Positions 37,366 through 45,357 of a DNA stretch of 64,000 nucleotides are shown piece by piece. The DNA comes from a bacterium (GTDB taxonomy: Bacteria > Vulcanimicrobiota > Vulcanimicrobiia > Vulcanimicrobiales > Vulcanimicrobiaceae), in assembly GCA_021778415.1 (NCBI GenBank), contig JAJYCL010000001.1:124001-188000 (forward strand), in the 5' to 3' direction. The notes under the pieces are model-generated. The model searched no databases and was not told the origin of the DNA. It worked only from the letters and a program-made list of their open reading frames with translations. Position 1 is the first letter of the stretch. Every line of letters starts with the position of its first letter. Made by a program: the position numbers and the translations under genes.

Positions 37366-38217
37366 GTGGCAGAGAAACGACCGGCGGCACCAGCCGCCAC
37401 GAATCAGCGCCAAGCATTCCGGCAGAATATGGAAGTCCCGATTTCCGTCGCCGTGCGCGGTATGACCGCGCCCGTCTACGGTACGCTGATCGATTTGTCC
37501 GTTGGCGGCTGCCGATTCCGCTCGGTGATCATGCTCGACCGCGAAACGGTCGTCGAGTTTTCTCTGCCGATCCGACAAGGCGAAAAACTCACGCTCGGCG
37601 GCAAGATCGTCATGCGAGCGATGAAAGCGCACGGGGCGCAATACGAATACGGTGTGACCTTTGCGCGCTTGCCGCTCTCGACGCGCGAGCAGATTTCACA
37701 GGTACTTTTGGAGATGCAACGTCGCGCGGCCGTTTCGCGGGCGGAGTCTCGCGTTGCCCCCGTAACGCCCAAACCAAGCGCAAAACAGCGTCGGCAGACA
37801 GTTCGCGCGTTCATTACGTTCCCGATTCGTTTTCGCCGCGAGGGGAAGACGTCGGAACAAGGCGAGGCAAGCGATATCGGCTCCGGCGGCCTACGCCTTA
37901 CATGCGCAGAACAACTCCCCATCGGGACCGTTCTCGATCTGCGCTTTACCATGCCCAGTAAAGTGCTCGACGTGTTCCCTCCACCGACGGAAAAAATCGA
38001 AATCACGCCGTTCGGTCCGAAGACCATTCGCGTTGCCGATCATCGCAAACCCTTCGATGAAATCGCCGTTCGCGGCCGCGTCGTGTCGCAGTTCGATCCG
38101 AAACGCACGCTGCATGTTCATGGCGTTGAATTTCTCGATCTCGACGGCTTCTCGCGCGAAGAGATCGCCCGCTTCACGCATGCCGTCCAACTCCTAAAGC
38201 TCCGCTCCGCCTCATAA
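37366..38217 (+). CDS. Tandem PilZ-domain protein (c-di-GMP receptor-like)
   Basis: A 283-residue soluble protein with two PilZ domains. Each has the c-di-GMP-binding pattern RxxxR followed by a D/N-x-S-x-x-G motif: RQAFRQN with LIDLSVGGCRF (residues about 15-52) and RQTVRAF with ASDIGSGGLRL (about 142-180). The C-terminal domain has an insertion of about 40 residues. GTG start at 37366. PilZ proteins change motility, secretion or glycan export upon c-di-GMP binding; partners are unknown here. It lies 12 bp after the dehydrogenase gene and before a REP-like repeat cluster. Confidence 0.85.
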   Translation: MAEKRPAAPAATNQRQAFRQNMEVPISVAVRGMTAPVYGTLIDLSVGGCRFRSVIMLDRETVVEFSLPIRQGEKLTLGGKIVMRAMKAHGAQYEYGVTFARLPLSTREQISQVLLEMQRRAAVSRAESRVAPVTPKPSAKQRRQTVRAFITFPIRFRREGKTSEQGEASDIGSGGLRLTCAEQLPIGTVLDLRFTMPSKVLDVFPPPTEKIEITPFGPKTIRVADHRKPFDEIAVRGRVVSQFDPKRTLHVHGVEFLDLDGFSREEIARFTHAVQLLKLRSAS

Positions 38218-38221
38218 TCCC

Positions 38222-38408
38222 TCATGCTTCGAGACGCACGCTTCGCGTGCTCCTGTAGCATGACAGATACCGGCCTTGTCGTCCTAGCATGCTTCGAGAC
38301 GCACGCTACGCGTGCTCCTGTAGCATGACAGATGTACCAGCCTTGTCGTCCTGCTAAGAGCACCAGCCTTGTCATCCTGAGGAGCGTTCCGCAGGAACGC
38401 GTCTCGAA
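38222..38408. repeat. REP-like palindromic repeat cluster A (three units)
   Basis: Three hairpin units lie between the PilZ gene and the EamA gene. Two begin CATGCTTCGAGACG and end GTAGCATGAC, near 38223-38267 and 38288-38332, and the third runs in the opposite sense (GTCATCCTGAGGAGCG ... CGTCTCGAAGG near 38370-38408). Each has a central short palindrome with a 3-nt loop (GCACGC-TTC-GCGTGC, GCACGC-TAC-GCGTGC, GTTCC-GCA-GGAAC). The same family returns at 57.7-58.0 kb. These extragenic palindromes may act as mRNA 3' ends or DNA structures. Confidence 0.75.
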
Positions 38409-38415
38409 GGACGGA

Positions 38416-39243
38416 TTAGCGCACTAACAGCGCGACTCCGACGAGTGCGAGACCGAATCCCGCGAGTTGAATGCGCGATAACCGCTCTTTGAGGAGGACG
38501 TACGCGAGGAGAACGGTCGACGCCGGATACAGCGAGGTGACGACGGCGGCGATTGCCAGGTGTCCGTTGCGCGCCGCCAATACATACAATACGTTGGCGA
38601 GCATATCGAACACTCCGCAGATCACGATCGCAGTAACCGATCCTTTGATCCGAATATCGATTTTCGCCACCGCGACAACGACGAGTTGCAGTATCACCGA
38701 CGCAACACGAGCCGCGATCAGTGGCGCAAGGCCGGCTTCGGGCCGCGCATTTCCGAGAAGAATAAAAAACACGCCGAACAGCGCGCCGGCAATAAATGCT
38801 TCACGCACGCCCTCGGTAACGAATTCGCGTTTTCCCGACCCATCGACGGACGCCGAAATCACCACAATGGCAATCAGAGCGACGACGATGCCGATGATCT
38901 GCCCAACGCCGAGATGCTCGCCATGTAGTGCCGCGAACACAATCGGAATGGATGCGGCCAAAACGGCCGTTACGGGCGAGACGATCCCCATCACACCAAT
39001 CGACAACGCGCGATACAACAAGGCAATCGCCGCAACACCGGCGACGCCGGCACACGCGCCCCACAGAAGATCTCCCAGATTCGGATGCATCGGAACGACC
39101 CAGCCCAAAGCCAGTGCCGTTAACAATCCCACCGCCTGCGACGAGAGCGTAACGGCTAGGGTGGTCGCCCGTTTACTGGCAAGACCACCCAGAAAATCCG
39201 CCGCGCCATACGCGATGGCCGCGATGACGGCAAGGGCTATCAG
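38416..39243 (-). CDS. EamA/DMT-family transporter, probable CTG start
   Basis: A 275-residue (from CTG) transporter with about ten helices and two EamA repeats, family segments include LTALALGWVVPMHP, GVMGIVSPVTAVLAASIP and YPASTVLLAYVLLKERLSRIQLAG. The first clear Met/Val start (GTG 39132) would cut off the first helix; upstream in the same frame the sequence reads IALAVIAAIAYGAADFLGGL, which is the usual EamA start. The only start-like codon there is CTG at 39241-39243, overlapping the rnj stop as CTGA. Substrate unknown; relatives export amino acids or sugars. Confidence 0.75.
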   Translation of the reverse strand: MIALAVIAAIAYGAADFLGGLASKRATTLAVTLSSQAVGLLTALALGWVVPMHPNLGDLLWGACAGVAGVAAIALLYRALSIGVMGIVSPVTAVLAASIPIVFAALHGEHLGVGQIIGIVVALIAIVVISASVDGSGKREFVTEGVREAFIAGALFGVFFILLGNARPEAGLAPLIAARVASVILQLVVVAVAKIDIRIKGSVTAIVICGVFDMLANVLYVLAARNGHLAIAAVVTSLYPASTVLLAYVLLKERLSRIQLAGFGLALVGVALLVR

Positions 39244-40937
39244 ACTTCCATCACCACGGGAATCACGACCGGCTTACGTTTAAGTTTCGCGAAGATTTTC
39301 TTACTCACTCCGGCACGAACGTGTTCTTTGACCGTTGTGACATCGCGCATGCCTTCAAACGAAAGCGTCGCGAGCATGGCGCGCACCTCCGCACGAAGCT
39401 CGTCGATGAGCGTATCGCCGGGCTCGATATAAAAGAGCCCTTTGGTCACAATATCCGGCTCGCCGATAAGGTGCGCTTCTTCGGCATCAATGGCGACAAC
39501 GATCATCACGATGCCGTCGTTTGAAAGCGCCTTACGATCTCGAAGTACCGACTCTCGAACGTCGCCGACACCGGATCCGTCAACGAAAACCATTCCGCCG
39601 TACGTCTTGCCGACTTTATCCCCGTATTCGGACGTAAATTCAAGTACATCGCCGTTTTCAACGACGAAGACATTCTCCGGATGGACGCCGGTTTGCATCG
39701 CTAAGCGCCCGTGCTGGGCAAGCATCCGGTATTCCCCGTGAACCGGAACGAAGAATTCCGGACGAACGAGATTGAGCATCAGCAAGAGCTCTTCTTGCGA
39801 TGCATGGCCGGAAACGTGAGCGCGACCTTCCGATCCGTGGATCACATTGGCACCGAGCTTGCAGAGATTGTTAATCGTCTTGGCTACCGATTTTTCGTTT
39901 CCGGGAATCGGCGTCGCTGAAACGACGACTGTATCGCCGGACTTGATCGCGAATTTGGGATGATCGCGAACCGACATTCGCGCAAGACCGCTCATCGGCT
40001 CACCTTGCGATCCGGTCGTCATCACGAGGACTTTTTCCGGCGGAAGATCGTTGACCGATTCGATTTTGATGATCTGATCTTCGGTGATTTTGAGATACCC
40101 GAGTTCGCGTGCGAAATGCACGACGTTGTTCATCGAGCGCCCCAAAAATGCAATGCGTCGATCGAACTGAACGCAATGATCGATCACTTGTTGAATGCGC
40201 GGAACATTCGAGGCGAACGACGCAATAATCAGTCGCCCTTTTGCCCGCGAGAAAATATTGGTGAAGGCTTCTCCGACGACGCGCTCCGATTGCGTGTGCC
40301 CCGGGCGTTCGGCGTTCGTAGAATCCGATAGCATGCAGAGCACGCCTTCATCACCGACTCGAGCGATCCGCGCGAAATCAGCCGGCTTGCCGTCGATCGG
40401 CGTTTGATCGAATTTAAAATCTCCGGTGTGAAACACAATGCCGACAGGCGTGCGAATGGCAAGCGAACACGCACCGGCAACGGAATGATTGATGTGGATG
40501 AACTCGGCGTTCAACGATCCGTACTCAACACGATCCCCGGGCTTGACCACGACGAACTGCGTATCCGAGGGTAATTTATGCTCGCGCGATTTTGCTTTGA
40601 TCAGCGCAATGGTGAGCGGAGTACCGACGATCGGCGTATCCCGAAACTCACGAAGCAAATAGGGGATGCCACCTATATGATCTTCATGCCCGTGCGTCAC
40701 AAGCACCGCACGCAATTTGTGCGCGCGCTCGCGGACGTAGGTGAAATCATTGATGACGACATCGACCCCGAACATCTCATCGTCCGGAAACATCAGCCCG
40801 CAATCGACGACGACGAGATCGTCCTGCGTCTCGATGACCGTCATGTTCCGGCCAATCTCGCCGCATCCGCCCAACGGCACAACGCGAACAAAGGGCTCCT
40901 GCGGTGGCTTGGCCACGACTAACGTATCGACCGTCAA
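39240..40937 (-). CDS. rnj: Ribonuclease J
   Basis: RNase J is a metallo-beta-lactamase 5'-3' exo- and endoribonuclease used in mRNA decay and rRNA maturation. The 565-residue product has VTHGHEDHIGG (HxHxDH zinc motif), DTGDFKFDQTP-type HTGDFKFD, the beta-CASP domain with TTGSQGEPMSGL, HVSGHASQEEL, and a short C-terminal dimer domain with KRKPVVIPVV. The start is TTG 40935-40937, with AGGAG five bases before; a longer open frame to 41105 is not family-like. RNase J is absent from many Proteobacteria, consistent with a non-proteobacterial host. The stop overlaps the EamA CTG. Confidence 0.94.
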   Translation of the reverse strand: MTVDTLVVAKPPQEPFVRVVPLGGCGEIGRNMTVIETQDDLVVVDCGLMFPDDEMFGVDVVINDFTYVRERAHKLRAVLVTHGHEDHIGGIPYLLREFRDTPIVGTPLTIALIKAKSREHKLPSDTQFVVVKPGDRVEYGSLNAEFIHINHSVAGACSLAIRTPVGIVFHTGDFKFDQTPIDGKPADFARIARVGDEGVLCMLSDSTNAERPGHTQSERVVGEAFTNIFSRAKGRLIIASFASNVPRIQQVIDHCVQFDRRIAFLGRSMNNVVHFARELGYLKITEDQIIKIESVNDLPPEKVLVMTTGSQGEPMSGLARMSVRDHPKFAIKSGDTVVVSATPIPGNEKSVAKTINNLCKLGANVIHGSEGRAHVSGHASQEELLLMLNLVRPEFFVPVHGEYRMLAQHGRLAMQTGVHPENVFVVENGDVLEFTSEYGDKVGKTYGGMVFVDGSGVGDVRESVLRDRKALSNDGIVMIVVAIDAEEAHLIGEPDIVTKGLFYIEPGDTLIDELRAEVRAMLATLSFEGMRDVTTVKEHVRAGVSKKIFAKLKRKPVVIPVVMEV

Positions 40938-40997
40938 ACCGGCTCCTCTCTTGCTCCTAGGGTTCGCGTGCGTGATACACGCTCCGAGGAGACTATC

Positions 40998-41258
40998 ATG
41001 CTCAAAGCTACTTTTGCTGCCCTGCTCGTCGCAGCGACGAGCATCTCCGGGCCCAGCAACCCAACGGCCTCGCCTCCGCCCAGGCTCGATGCCCTCTATT
41101 CCCATCGCGCCCTCTACCGGGCCCGCTTGATACTCCAGCTACGCTTACTTGAAGCCCGTGGGCAGGGTCTTGGCCGCCTGCGCCACCTGCTGGAGGAACG
41201 ATTGCGACTCGCGCCTCTCGGCGATCAGGGACGAAGCGATGAGTTTCCCTGTGAATAA
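40998..41258 (+). CDS. Small exported basic protein, unknown
   Basis: An 86-residue protein: hydrophobic signal-like N-terminus (MLKATFAALLVAATSIS) followed by an Arg/Leu-rich part (RLDALYSHRALYRARLILQLRLLE). GAGGAG lies 7 bp before the ATG, better than most genes here, which is the main reason to believe it. It is divergent from rnj, with 60 bp between starts. No family recognised. Confidence 0.5.
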   Translation: MLKATFAALLVAATSISGPSNPTASPPPRLDALYSHRALYRARLILQLRLLEARGQGLGRLRHLLEERLRLAPLGDQGRSDEFPCE

Positions 41259-41325
41259 CCAGCCCAAGTAACCTAGCTGGACTGCGGCCGCTTCGCTTGG
41301 AGCCTTAATAGCGTGGCATGAGCGC

Positions 41326-41365
41326 TTGACTAATCTCATTTTTGCGACTATTCTCCAAAATGAGA
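41326..41365 (+). promoter_or_regulatory. Promoter plus perfect 9-bp inverted repeat operator for the export operon
   Basis: TTGACT at 41326-41331, a 17-bp spacer, and TATTCT at 41349-41354 form a near-consensus promoter. A perfect inverted repeat (TCTCATTTT at 41334-41342 and AAAATGAGA at 41357-41365) has one arm inside the spacer and the other over the expected start of transcription. The first gene begins at 41365, so the right arm covers its start codon; a repressor bound here would block the promoter. Directly visible; binding is inferred. Confidence 0.75.
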
Positions 41366-41937
41366 TGGCTTCGACCGACATCCCCACGCTACTCCTACAC
41401 CCGGTCCGTTTTCGGCTCGTGCAGACCATGCTCGACCGGCGCGAGCGCACGCCGGCAATGCTCGCCGAGGAAGTCCCCGATGTTTCGCGCGCGACCGTGT
41501 ATCGACAAATCGCCCTACTGGCCAAAGCAGGCCTCTTTAAAGCTCTTCACCGTGAACGCCGCCGCGGCGCCGTCGAAATCACCTATGGAATCGATGCCGC
41601 AGCCGCTCGCTTTAATCCAAGCGACGTGGCCCAGATGTCGCGCGCACAAATCGAACGACTCTTCGTTACCTTCTGGACCAACGTACTCGCTAACGCGACA
41701 CCCGCATTACGCGATCGTACCGTCGCCATCGACGATCTTCGGTTTTTTACACTTGGCTTCAAAGCCGATGCCGATTCGTTCGCTGAGCTAAGGGCTCGCT
41801 TACTAGAGCTTTTCACCGAGTGCGACGAAGCATCACCTGACGGCGTATTTCGTACGGCGTCGATTGTTATGCATCCCGGAACGAAACAATTACCAGCCGA
41901 TCGTAGTACGCGACACTCGAAAGGAACTCCGCAATGA
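41365..41937 (+). CDS. Winged-helix transcriptional regulator of the export operon
   Basis: A 190-residue regulator. Residues 9-80 form a winged-helix domain (LLHPVRFRLVQTMLDRR, then EVPDVSRATVYRQIALLAKAGLF as helix-turn-helix, then RRGAVEITYGID as the wing), ArsR/PadR-like. The rest may bind a ligand or mediate dimerisation. The start ATG 41365 is at the expected transcription start, so the message would be leaderless or nearly so. It is the first gene of a co-directional unit (Yip1, TolC, adaptor, two permeases, ATPase), overlapping the next gene by 4 bp, so it probably autoregulates it. Confidence 0.82.
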   Translation: MASTDIPTLLLHPVRFRLVQTMLDRRERTPAMLAEEVPDVSRATVYRQIALLAKAGLFKALHRERRRGAVEITYGIDAAAARFNPSDVAQMSRAQIERLFVTFWTNVLANATPALRDRTVAIDDLRFFTLGFKADADSFAELRARLLELFTECDEASPDGVFRTASIVMHPGTKQLPADRSTRHSKGTPQ

Positions 41938-42641
41938 GTGACATCCTCAGTATCATTATTTCCCCGCGTGAAGCGCTTGCAGCCCTTCGCGAAAAGTCGA
42001 ATTGGCTACTACCGATGGTCGTGACTATCGTGTTGGCGATCATCGGCTATCTGCTCGGTCGCGATGCAAGCATCCATGCCACCGTTGGGACCATGACCCA
42101 TATGCTGCATACGAATTCCATGTTTGCCGGGATGGGTGAGACAGCAAAGGCGAAAATGCTTGGCAACGCTACCCACCCGCCATTAGTGAGTTCTATCGTC
42201 AGCATTGGGTTTTTAGCTTTTTTTATCGCCCTAGGAATACTTATCAATACGCTATTCTTGTTGGCTGGTAACGCTATGGGCGGGGGTGATGCGCATTTTG
42301 AATCGTTGCTCTCCGCATCGGCACTTATTGCTATTCCAAGTTTCGGCCTGATGCAACTTATTACCGGGATCATTGAGCAAATCCGCGGCGTTGATGGGTT
42401 TGCAACAACGCGAGATATTCTTACCGTGCTACCGAATTTGGCATTGCTCGCTCCGAACGCATCCGGGCCGCTCTTCTATTTTCTCGCCGCAATAGGTATC
42501 GGTGCTCTTTGGGGACTCTTTTTAAACTCCATGGCACTTCGCGCAACCGCAGATGCGAAAGGTCCCGCAACGTGGATTATTCCCACGGTTGTCCTCCTGT
42601 TGTCAGCCGCCCTTGCCTCTATCGGCGGAATTTTCTCATGA
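41934..42641 (+). CDS. Yip1-domain membrane protein
   Basis: A 235-residue membrane protein with about five hydrophobic segments; SPREALAALREKSNWLLPMVV and LFYFLAAIGIGALWGLFLNSMAL fit the Yip1/YIF1-like family. In bacteria these proteins have no defined role, though they often sit in transport operons. The ATG overlaps the regulator's stop (ATGA) and the stop overlaps the TolC gene start (ATGA). It may help assemble or regulate the exporter; this is inference from position. Confidence 0.75.
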   Translation: MSDILSIIISPREALAALREKSNWLLPMVVTIVLAIIGYLLGRDASIHATVGTMTHMLHTNSMFAGMGETAKAKMLGNATHPPLVSSIVSIGFLAFFIALGILINTLFLLAGNAMGGGDAHFESLLSASALIAIPSFGLMQLITGIIEQIRGVDGFATTRDILTVLPNLALLAPNASGPLFYFLAAIGIGALWGLFLNSMALRATADAKGPATWIIPTVVLLLSAALASIGGIFS

Positions 42642-44047
42642 GACGCCTCGGAATTCTCGGCGTAGGATTAGGCATATTTTTGCTCGGTGCCGTTGCTCCG
42701 ACGCAAGCTGCAGCCTCACCGCTAACGCTCCAGCAATGTGTCGCCATTGCTTTACGACACGACACCAACATCGCGTCGCTCGCCAGTAGCTATGCGCAAG
42801 CTGAAAACGCCTACGCCCAGCAAAAGACGCAAACGTATCCAACCGTCGTCGGGCAGCTACAAAGCTACCTTCAAAAATCCAACAACTATGGTGGTGCATT
42901 CGCGGCCATCGGCGCCTCGCAACTCGGTGACGTAAGCCAAAATACCGCATCGATTGGCACCCAGTATAATCTCAATTTGGGTGGACAAGGTTTTGCTTTA
43001 CTTGCCCAATCACGGGCCCAACTTGAAAGCGCAAAGCGCAACCTTCAACGAGCCAAGGCGCAACTCGCATCAACGATAACGGCGTCTTTTTACGCCGTCG
43101 CGCAGAAAGACGCGCTCGTTGATCTCGATCAGGGAGATCTCGCGTATCAAACGGTCCTAGTAAACAACGCTAAGGCCAGAGAAAAGGCCGGCGTTGCGGC
43201 CGGTGTCGATGTCCTACAGGCGCAGGTTGCGCAGACAAAGAGTAAGTCGACGCTCCTCGCCGCAAAGGCCGACGCGCAAAATGCGCGCGATACCCTTTCC
43301 CAAGCCATCGGAGCTGCATTCGACACGCAGTATGCAATTCCGAAAACGATCGCGACTCCGGCTCTTCCGGAAGCAACACTCGCGAACATTATCGCTCGCG
43401 CGCATATGCGTCCCGACGTCCTCGCCGCAAAAAGTTCCTTGGCAGCCGCTACCTATGCGCGAAAGGCATTTGATCGGCATCTGTTCCCAACGATCGCACT
43501 CACAAGCCAAATCGGAAACCAATTTTCTCCAACCGGCGCAGTTCAAAATCAGAACTTCCTCATCCAACATTGCGCAGCCACGCCAGGATGCGTTTCGGCA
43601 CCGACGGTTGTCCGCGGGAGTCCGGGGTTCTGGCAGATCGGTGCAACGACCACTTTTTCGTTCCCGTTCGTTAATTATGGCGCAATCCACACCGAGAAAG
43701 TTCAAGATGATGCGGCTATACACTCAGCAACGCTGGCGTATAAATCGGCCGCAAGCAAAGCCGAACTCGATGTTCGTCAAGCGTACCGATCGGCGCAAAC
43801 GTCACTCGCCCAAGTCGCCTACGCCGTGAGCGCAGCGCAACTCGGAGCCGAATCCGCCCATATCGCGCAGTTACAATACGAGCGTGGCGTCAAGTCGCTC
43901 ACCGACGTCCTCTCCGCGCAACAAACCGCCCTCTCTTCACAGATCGATCTCGTGAATGCTCGCATCGCCTACGTTCAAGCCATTATTAATTTGCGGGTCG
44001 CCATCGGCGATACCGGTCCTAACGCCATCGTCGCCGATTTGAGGTAG
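42638..44047 (+). CDS. TolC-family outer-membrane channel protein
   Basis: A 469-residue protein with a signal peptide (MRRLGILGVGLGIFLLGAVAPTQA) and the outer-membrane efflux (OEP) domain: LTLQQCVAIALRHDTNIA (first repeat) and LQYERGVKSLTDVLSAQQTALSSQIDLVNARIAYVQA (second repeat), long alpha-helical stretches between. It should form the outer-membrane exit of the tripartite exporter encoded downstream. This is direct evidence for an outer membrane. The ATG overlaps the Yip1 stop by 4 bp. Confidence 0.92.
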   Translation: MRRLGILGVGLGIFLLGAVAPTQAAASPLTLQQCVAIALRHDTNIASLASSYAQAENAYAQQKTQTYPTVVGQLQSYLQKSNNYGGAFAAIGASQLGDVSQNTASIGTQYNLNLGGQGFALLAQSRAQLESAKRNLQRAKAQLASTITASFYAVAQKDALVDLDQGDLAYQTVLVNNAKAREKAGVAAGVDVLQAQVAQTKSKSTLLAAKADAQNARDTLSQAIGAAFDTQYAIPKTIATPALPEATLANIIARAHMRPDVLAAKSSLAAATYARKAFDRHLFPTIALTSQIGNQFSPTGAVQNQNFLIQHCAATPGCVSAPTVVRGSPGFWQIGATTTFSFPFVNYGAIHTEKVQDDAAIHSATLAYKSAASKAELDVRQAYRSAQTSLAQVAYAVSAAQLGAESAHIAQLQYERGVKSLTDVLSAQQTALSSQIDLVNARIAYVQAIINLRVAIGDTGPNAIVADLR

Positions 44048-44051
44048 TTCC

Positions 44052-45353
44052 ATGTCTAAACGTCTTCGTAATACGCTCATCGTTGTTGCGGCCCTGATTC
44101 TCATTATCGTGTTTGCGGTCGTGAATGGACGCCGCCACAGTTCCGTGGCATCCGTCACGGCGATCAAACTTACGCCAACGCACTTTTTGGCGAGCCTCCC
44201 GGAGAACGGTATCCTCAGTCGGCCGGGAGTAGTAACGGTTCCGGTCCTTGTTTCCGGGAATCTGGCCAGCCTGAGCGTGCGTGCCGGCGATCATGTAGTG
44301 GCCGGCCAACAACTCGCATCAATTGATAATCCGACGCTCAACGCCAATGCGGCGTCGTCGCAAGCCGATTATCAATCGGCCGTCGCAAATATCGATACAG
44401 CTCGCGTCCAAGAACAAAACTCACGCGTTCAGTACGAAGGCGCCGTCGCAACGGCGTTGTCGAATCTCAACGAAGCCAAGCGCATCTACCAAGCTGATGC
44501 TGCTCTCTATCGTCAAAAGGCAATTGCCCGCAGCCAAGTCGACGCCGATAAAGCCAAGCTCGATCAGGCCCAAGTTACCTACGATCAATCGGTGCAACAG
44601 CTCAAACTCGGCGCGGTCTCCGGATACGGAATCAATTCGGTGAGTTCGGCGAAATCGGCTGCAGATAAAGCTCAAATTATCAACAACGAAAACCAGCAAC
44701 AGCTCGGATTCACCCAAATCCTTGCACCAATTTCCGGGAAGATTCTGACCGTGGCCAGCACGCCAAACGATACGCTGGCGCCCATTCGCGTCGGAGATCA
44801 GGTGAATGCCGGACAAGCTCTGTTCACCATTGCCCGCGACGATGGCTGGATCGTTCGCACCAAAGTCGACGAGCAAGATGTTGCGCACGTTACCGTCGGT
44901 ATGCGCGCTCAGATTAGCGGCGAGGATCTTGGCGGCAAGAAATTCACTGGCCGGGTTTTAAGTATCGCCCCGACGGCACAGAAATCCGACGACCCCTCCT
45001 CGACCGCCCGCCAGGTTACAACGGTGGTCGCTCTTGACGGAAGCGCCCCATTCTTTCGCGATGGAATGTCGGTGAATGTAGACATCTACACGCGCGACAT
45101 CGCCAACGCTATCGTTGTCCCTATGACTGCACTTGTTACGGAAAAGACGAAAAAATATGTTTGGGTCGTCGTGTCCGGCGTTACGCACAAACGAGTAGTT
45201 ACAACTGGAACCGATAACGGAGCGACTATTGTCATCACTTCGGGCTTGGCATCTGGCGATGAAATTATCGGAACACCGGGCCCCACCCTTAAAGACGGCG
45301 ACCACGTACACGCCGTTCTTCCGACGCCGTCACCTAAACCGAGCTCGACGTAA
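44052..45353 (+). CDS. Periplasmic adaptor protein (HlyD/MacA-like)
   Basis: A 433-residue membrane-fusion protein: N-terminal transmembrane anchor (TLIVVAALILIIVFAVVNG), a biotinyl-lipoyl-like domain (GNLASLSVRAGDHVVAGQQLASIDNP), a coiled coil of roughly 150 residues, the second lipoyl half (ILAPISGKILTVAS), beta-barrel and membrane-proximal domains. It should bridge the inner-membrane permeases and the TolC channel. Gap to TolC is 4 bp; the permease start follows 4 bp after. Confidence 0.92.
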   Translation: MSKRLRNTLIVVAALILIIVFAVVNGRRHSSVASVTAIKLTPTHFLASLPENGILSRPGVVTVPVLVSGNLASLSVRAGDHVVAGQQLASIDNPTLNANAASSQADYQSAVANIDTARVQEQNSRVQYEGAVATALSNLNEAKRIYQADAALYRQKAIARSQVDADKAKLDQAQVTYDQSVQQLKLGAVSGYGINSVSSAKSAADKAQIINNENQQQLGFTQILAPISGKILTVASTPNDTLAPIRVGDQVNAGQALFTIARDDGWIVRTKVDEQDVAHVTVGMRAQISGEDLGGKKFTGRVLSIAPTAQKSDDPSSTARQVTTVVALDGSAPFFRDGMSVNVDIYTRDIANAIVVPMTALVTEKTKKYVWVVVSGVTHKRVVTTGTDNGATIVITSGLASGDEIIGTPGPTLKDGDHVHAVLPTPSPKPSST

Positions 45354-45357
45354 GCAT

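Noticed and set aside
38471-39283. A 270-codon plus-strand open frame
   Set aside because: Antisense to the EamA transporter; Arg/Thr/Pro-rich text typical of a shadow of a hydrophobic gene.
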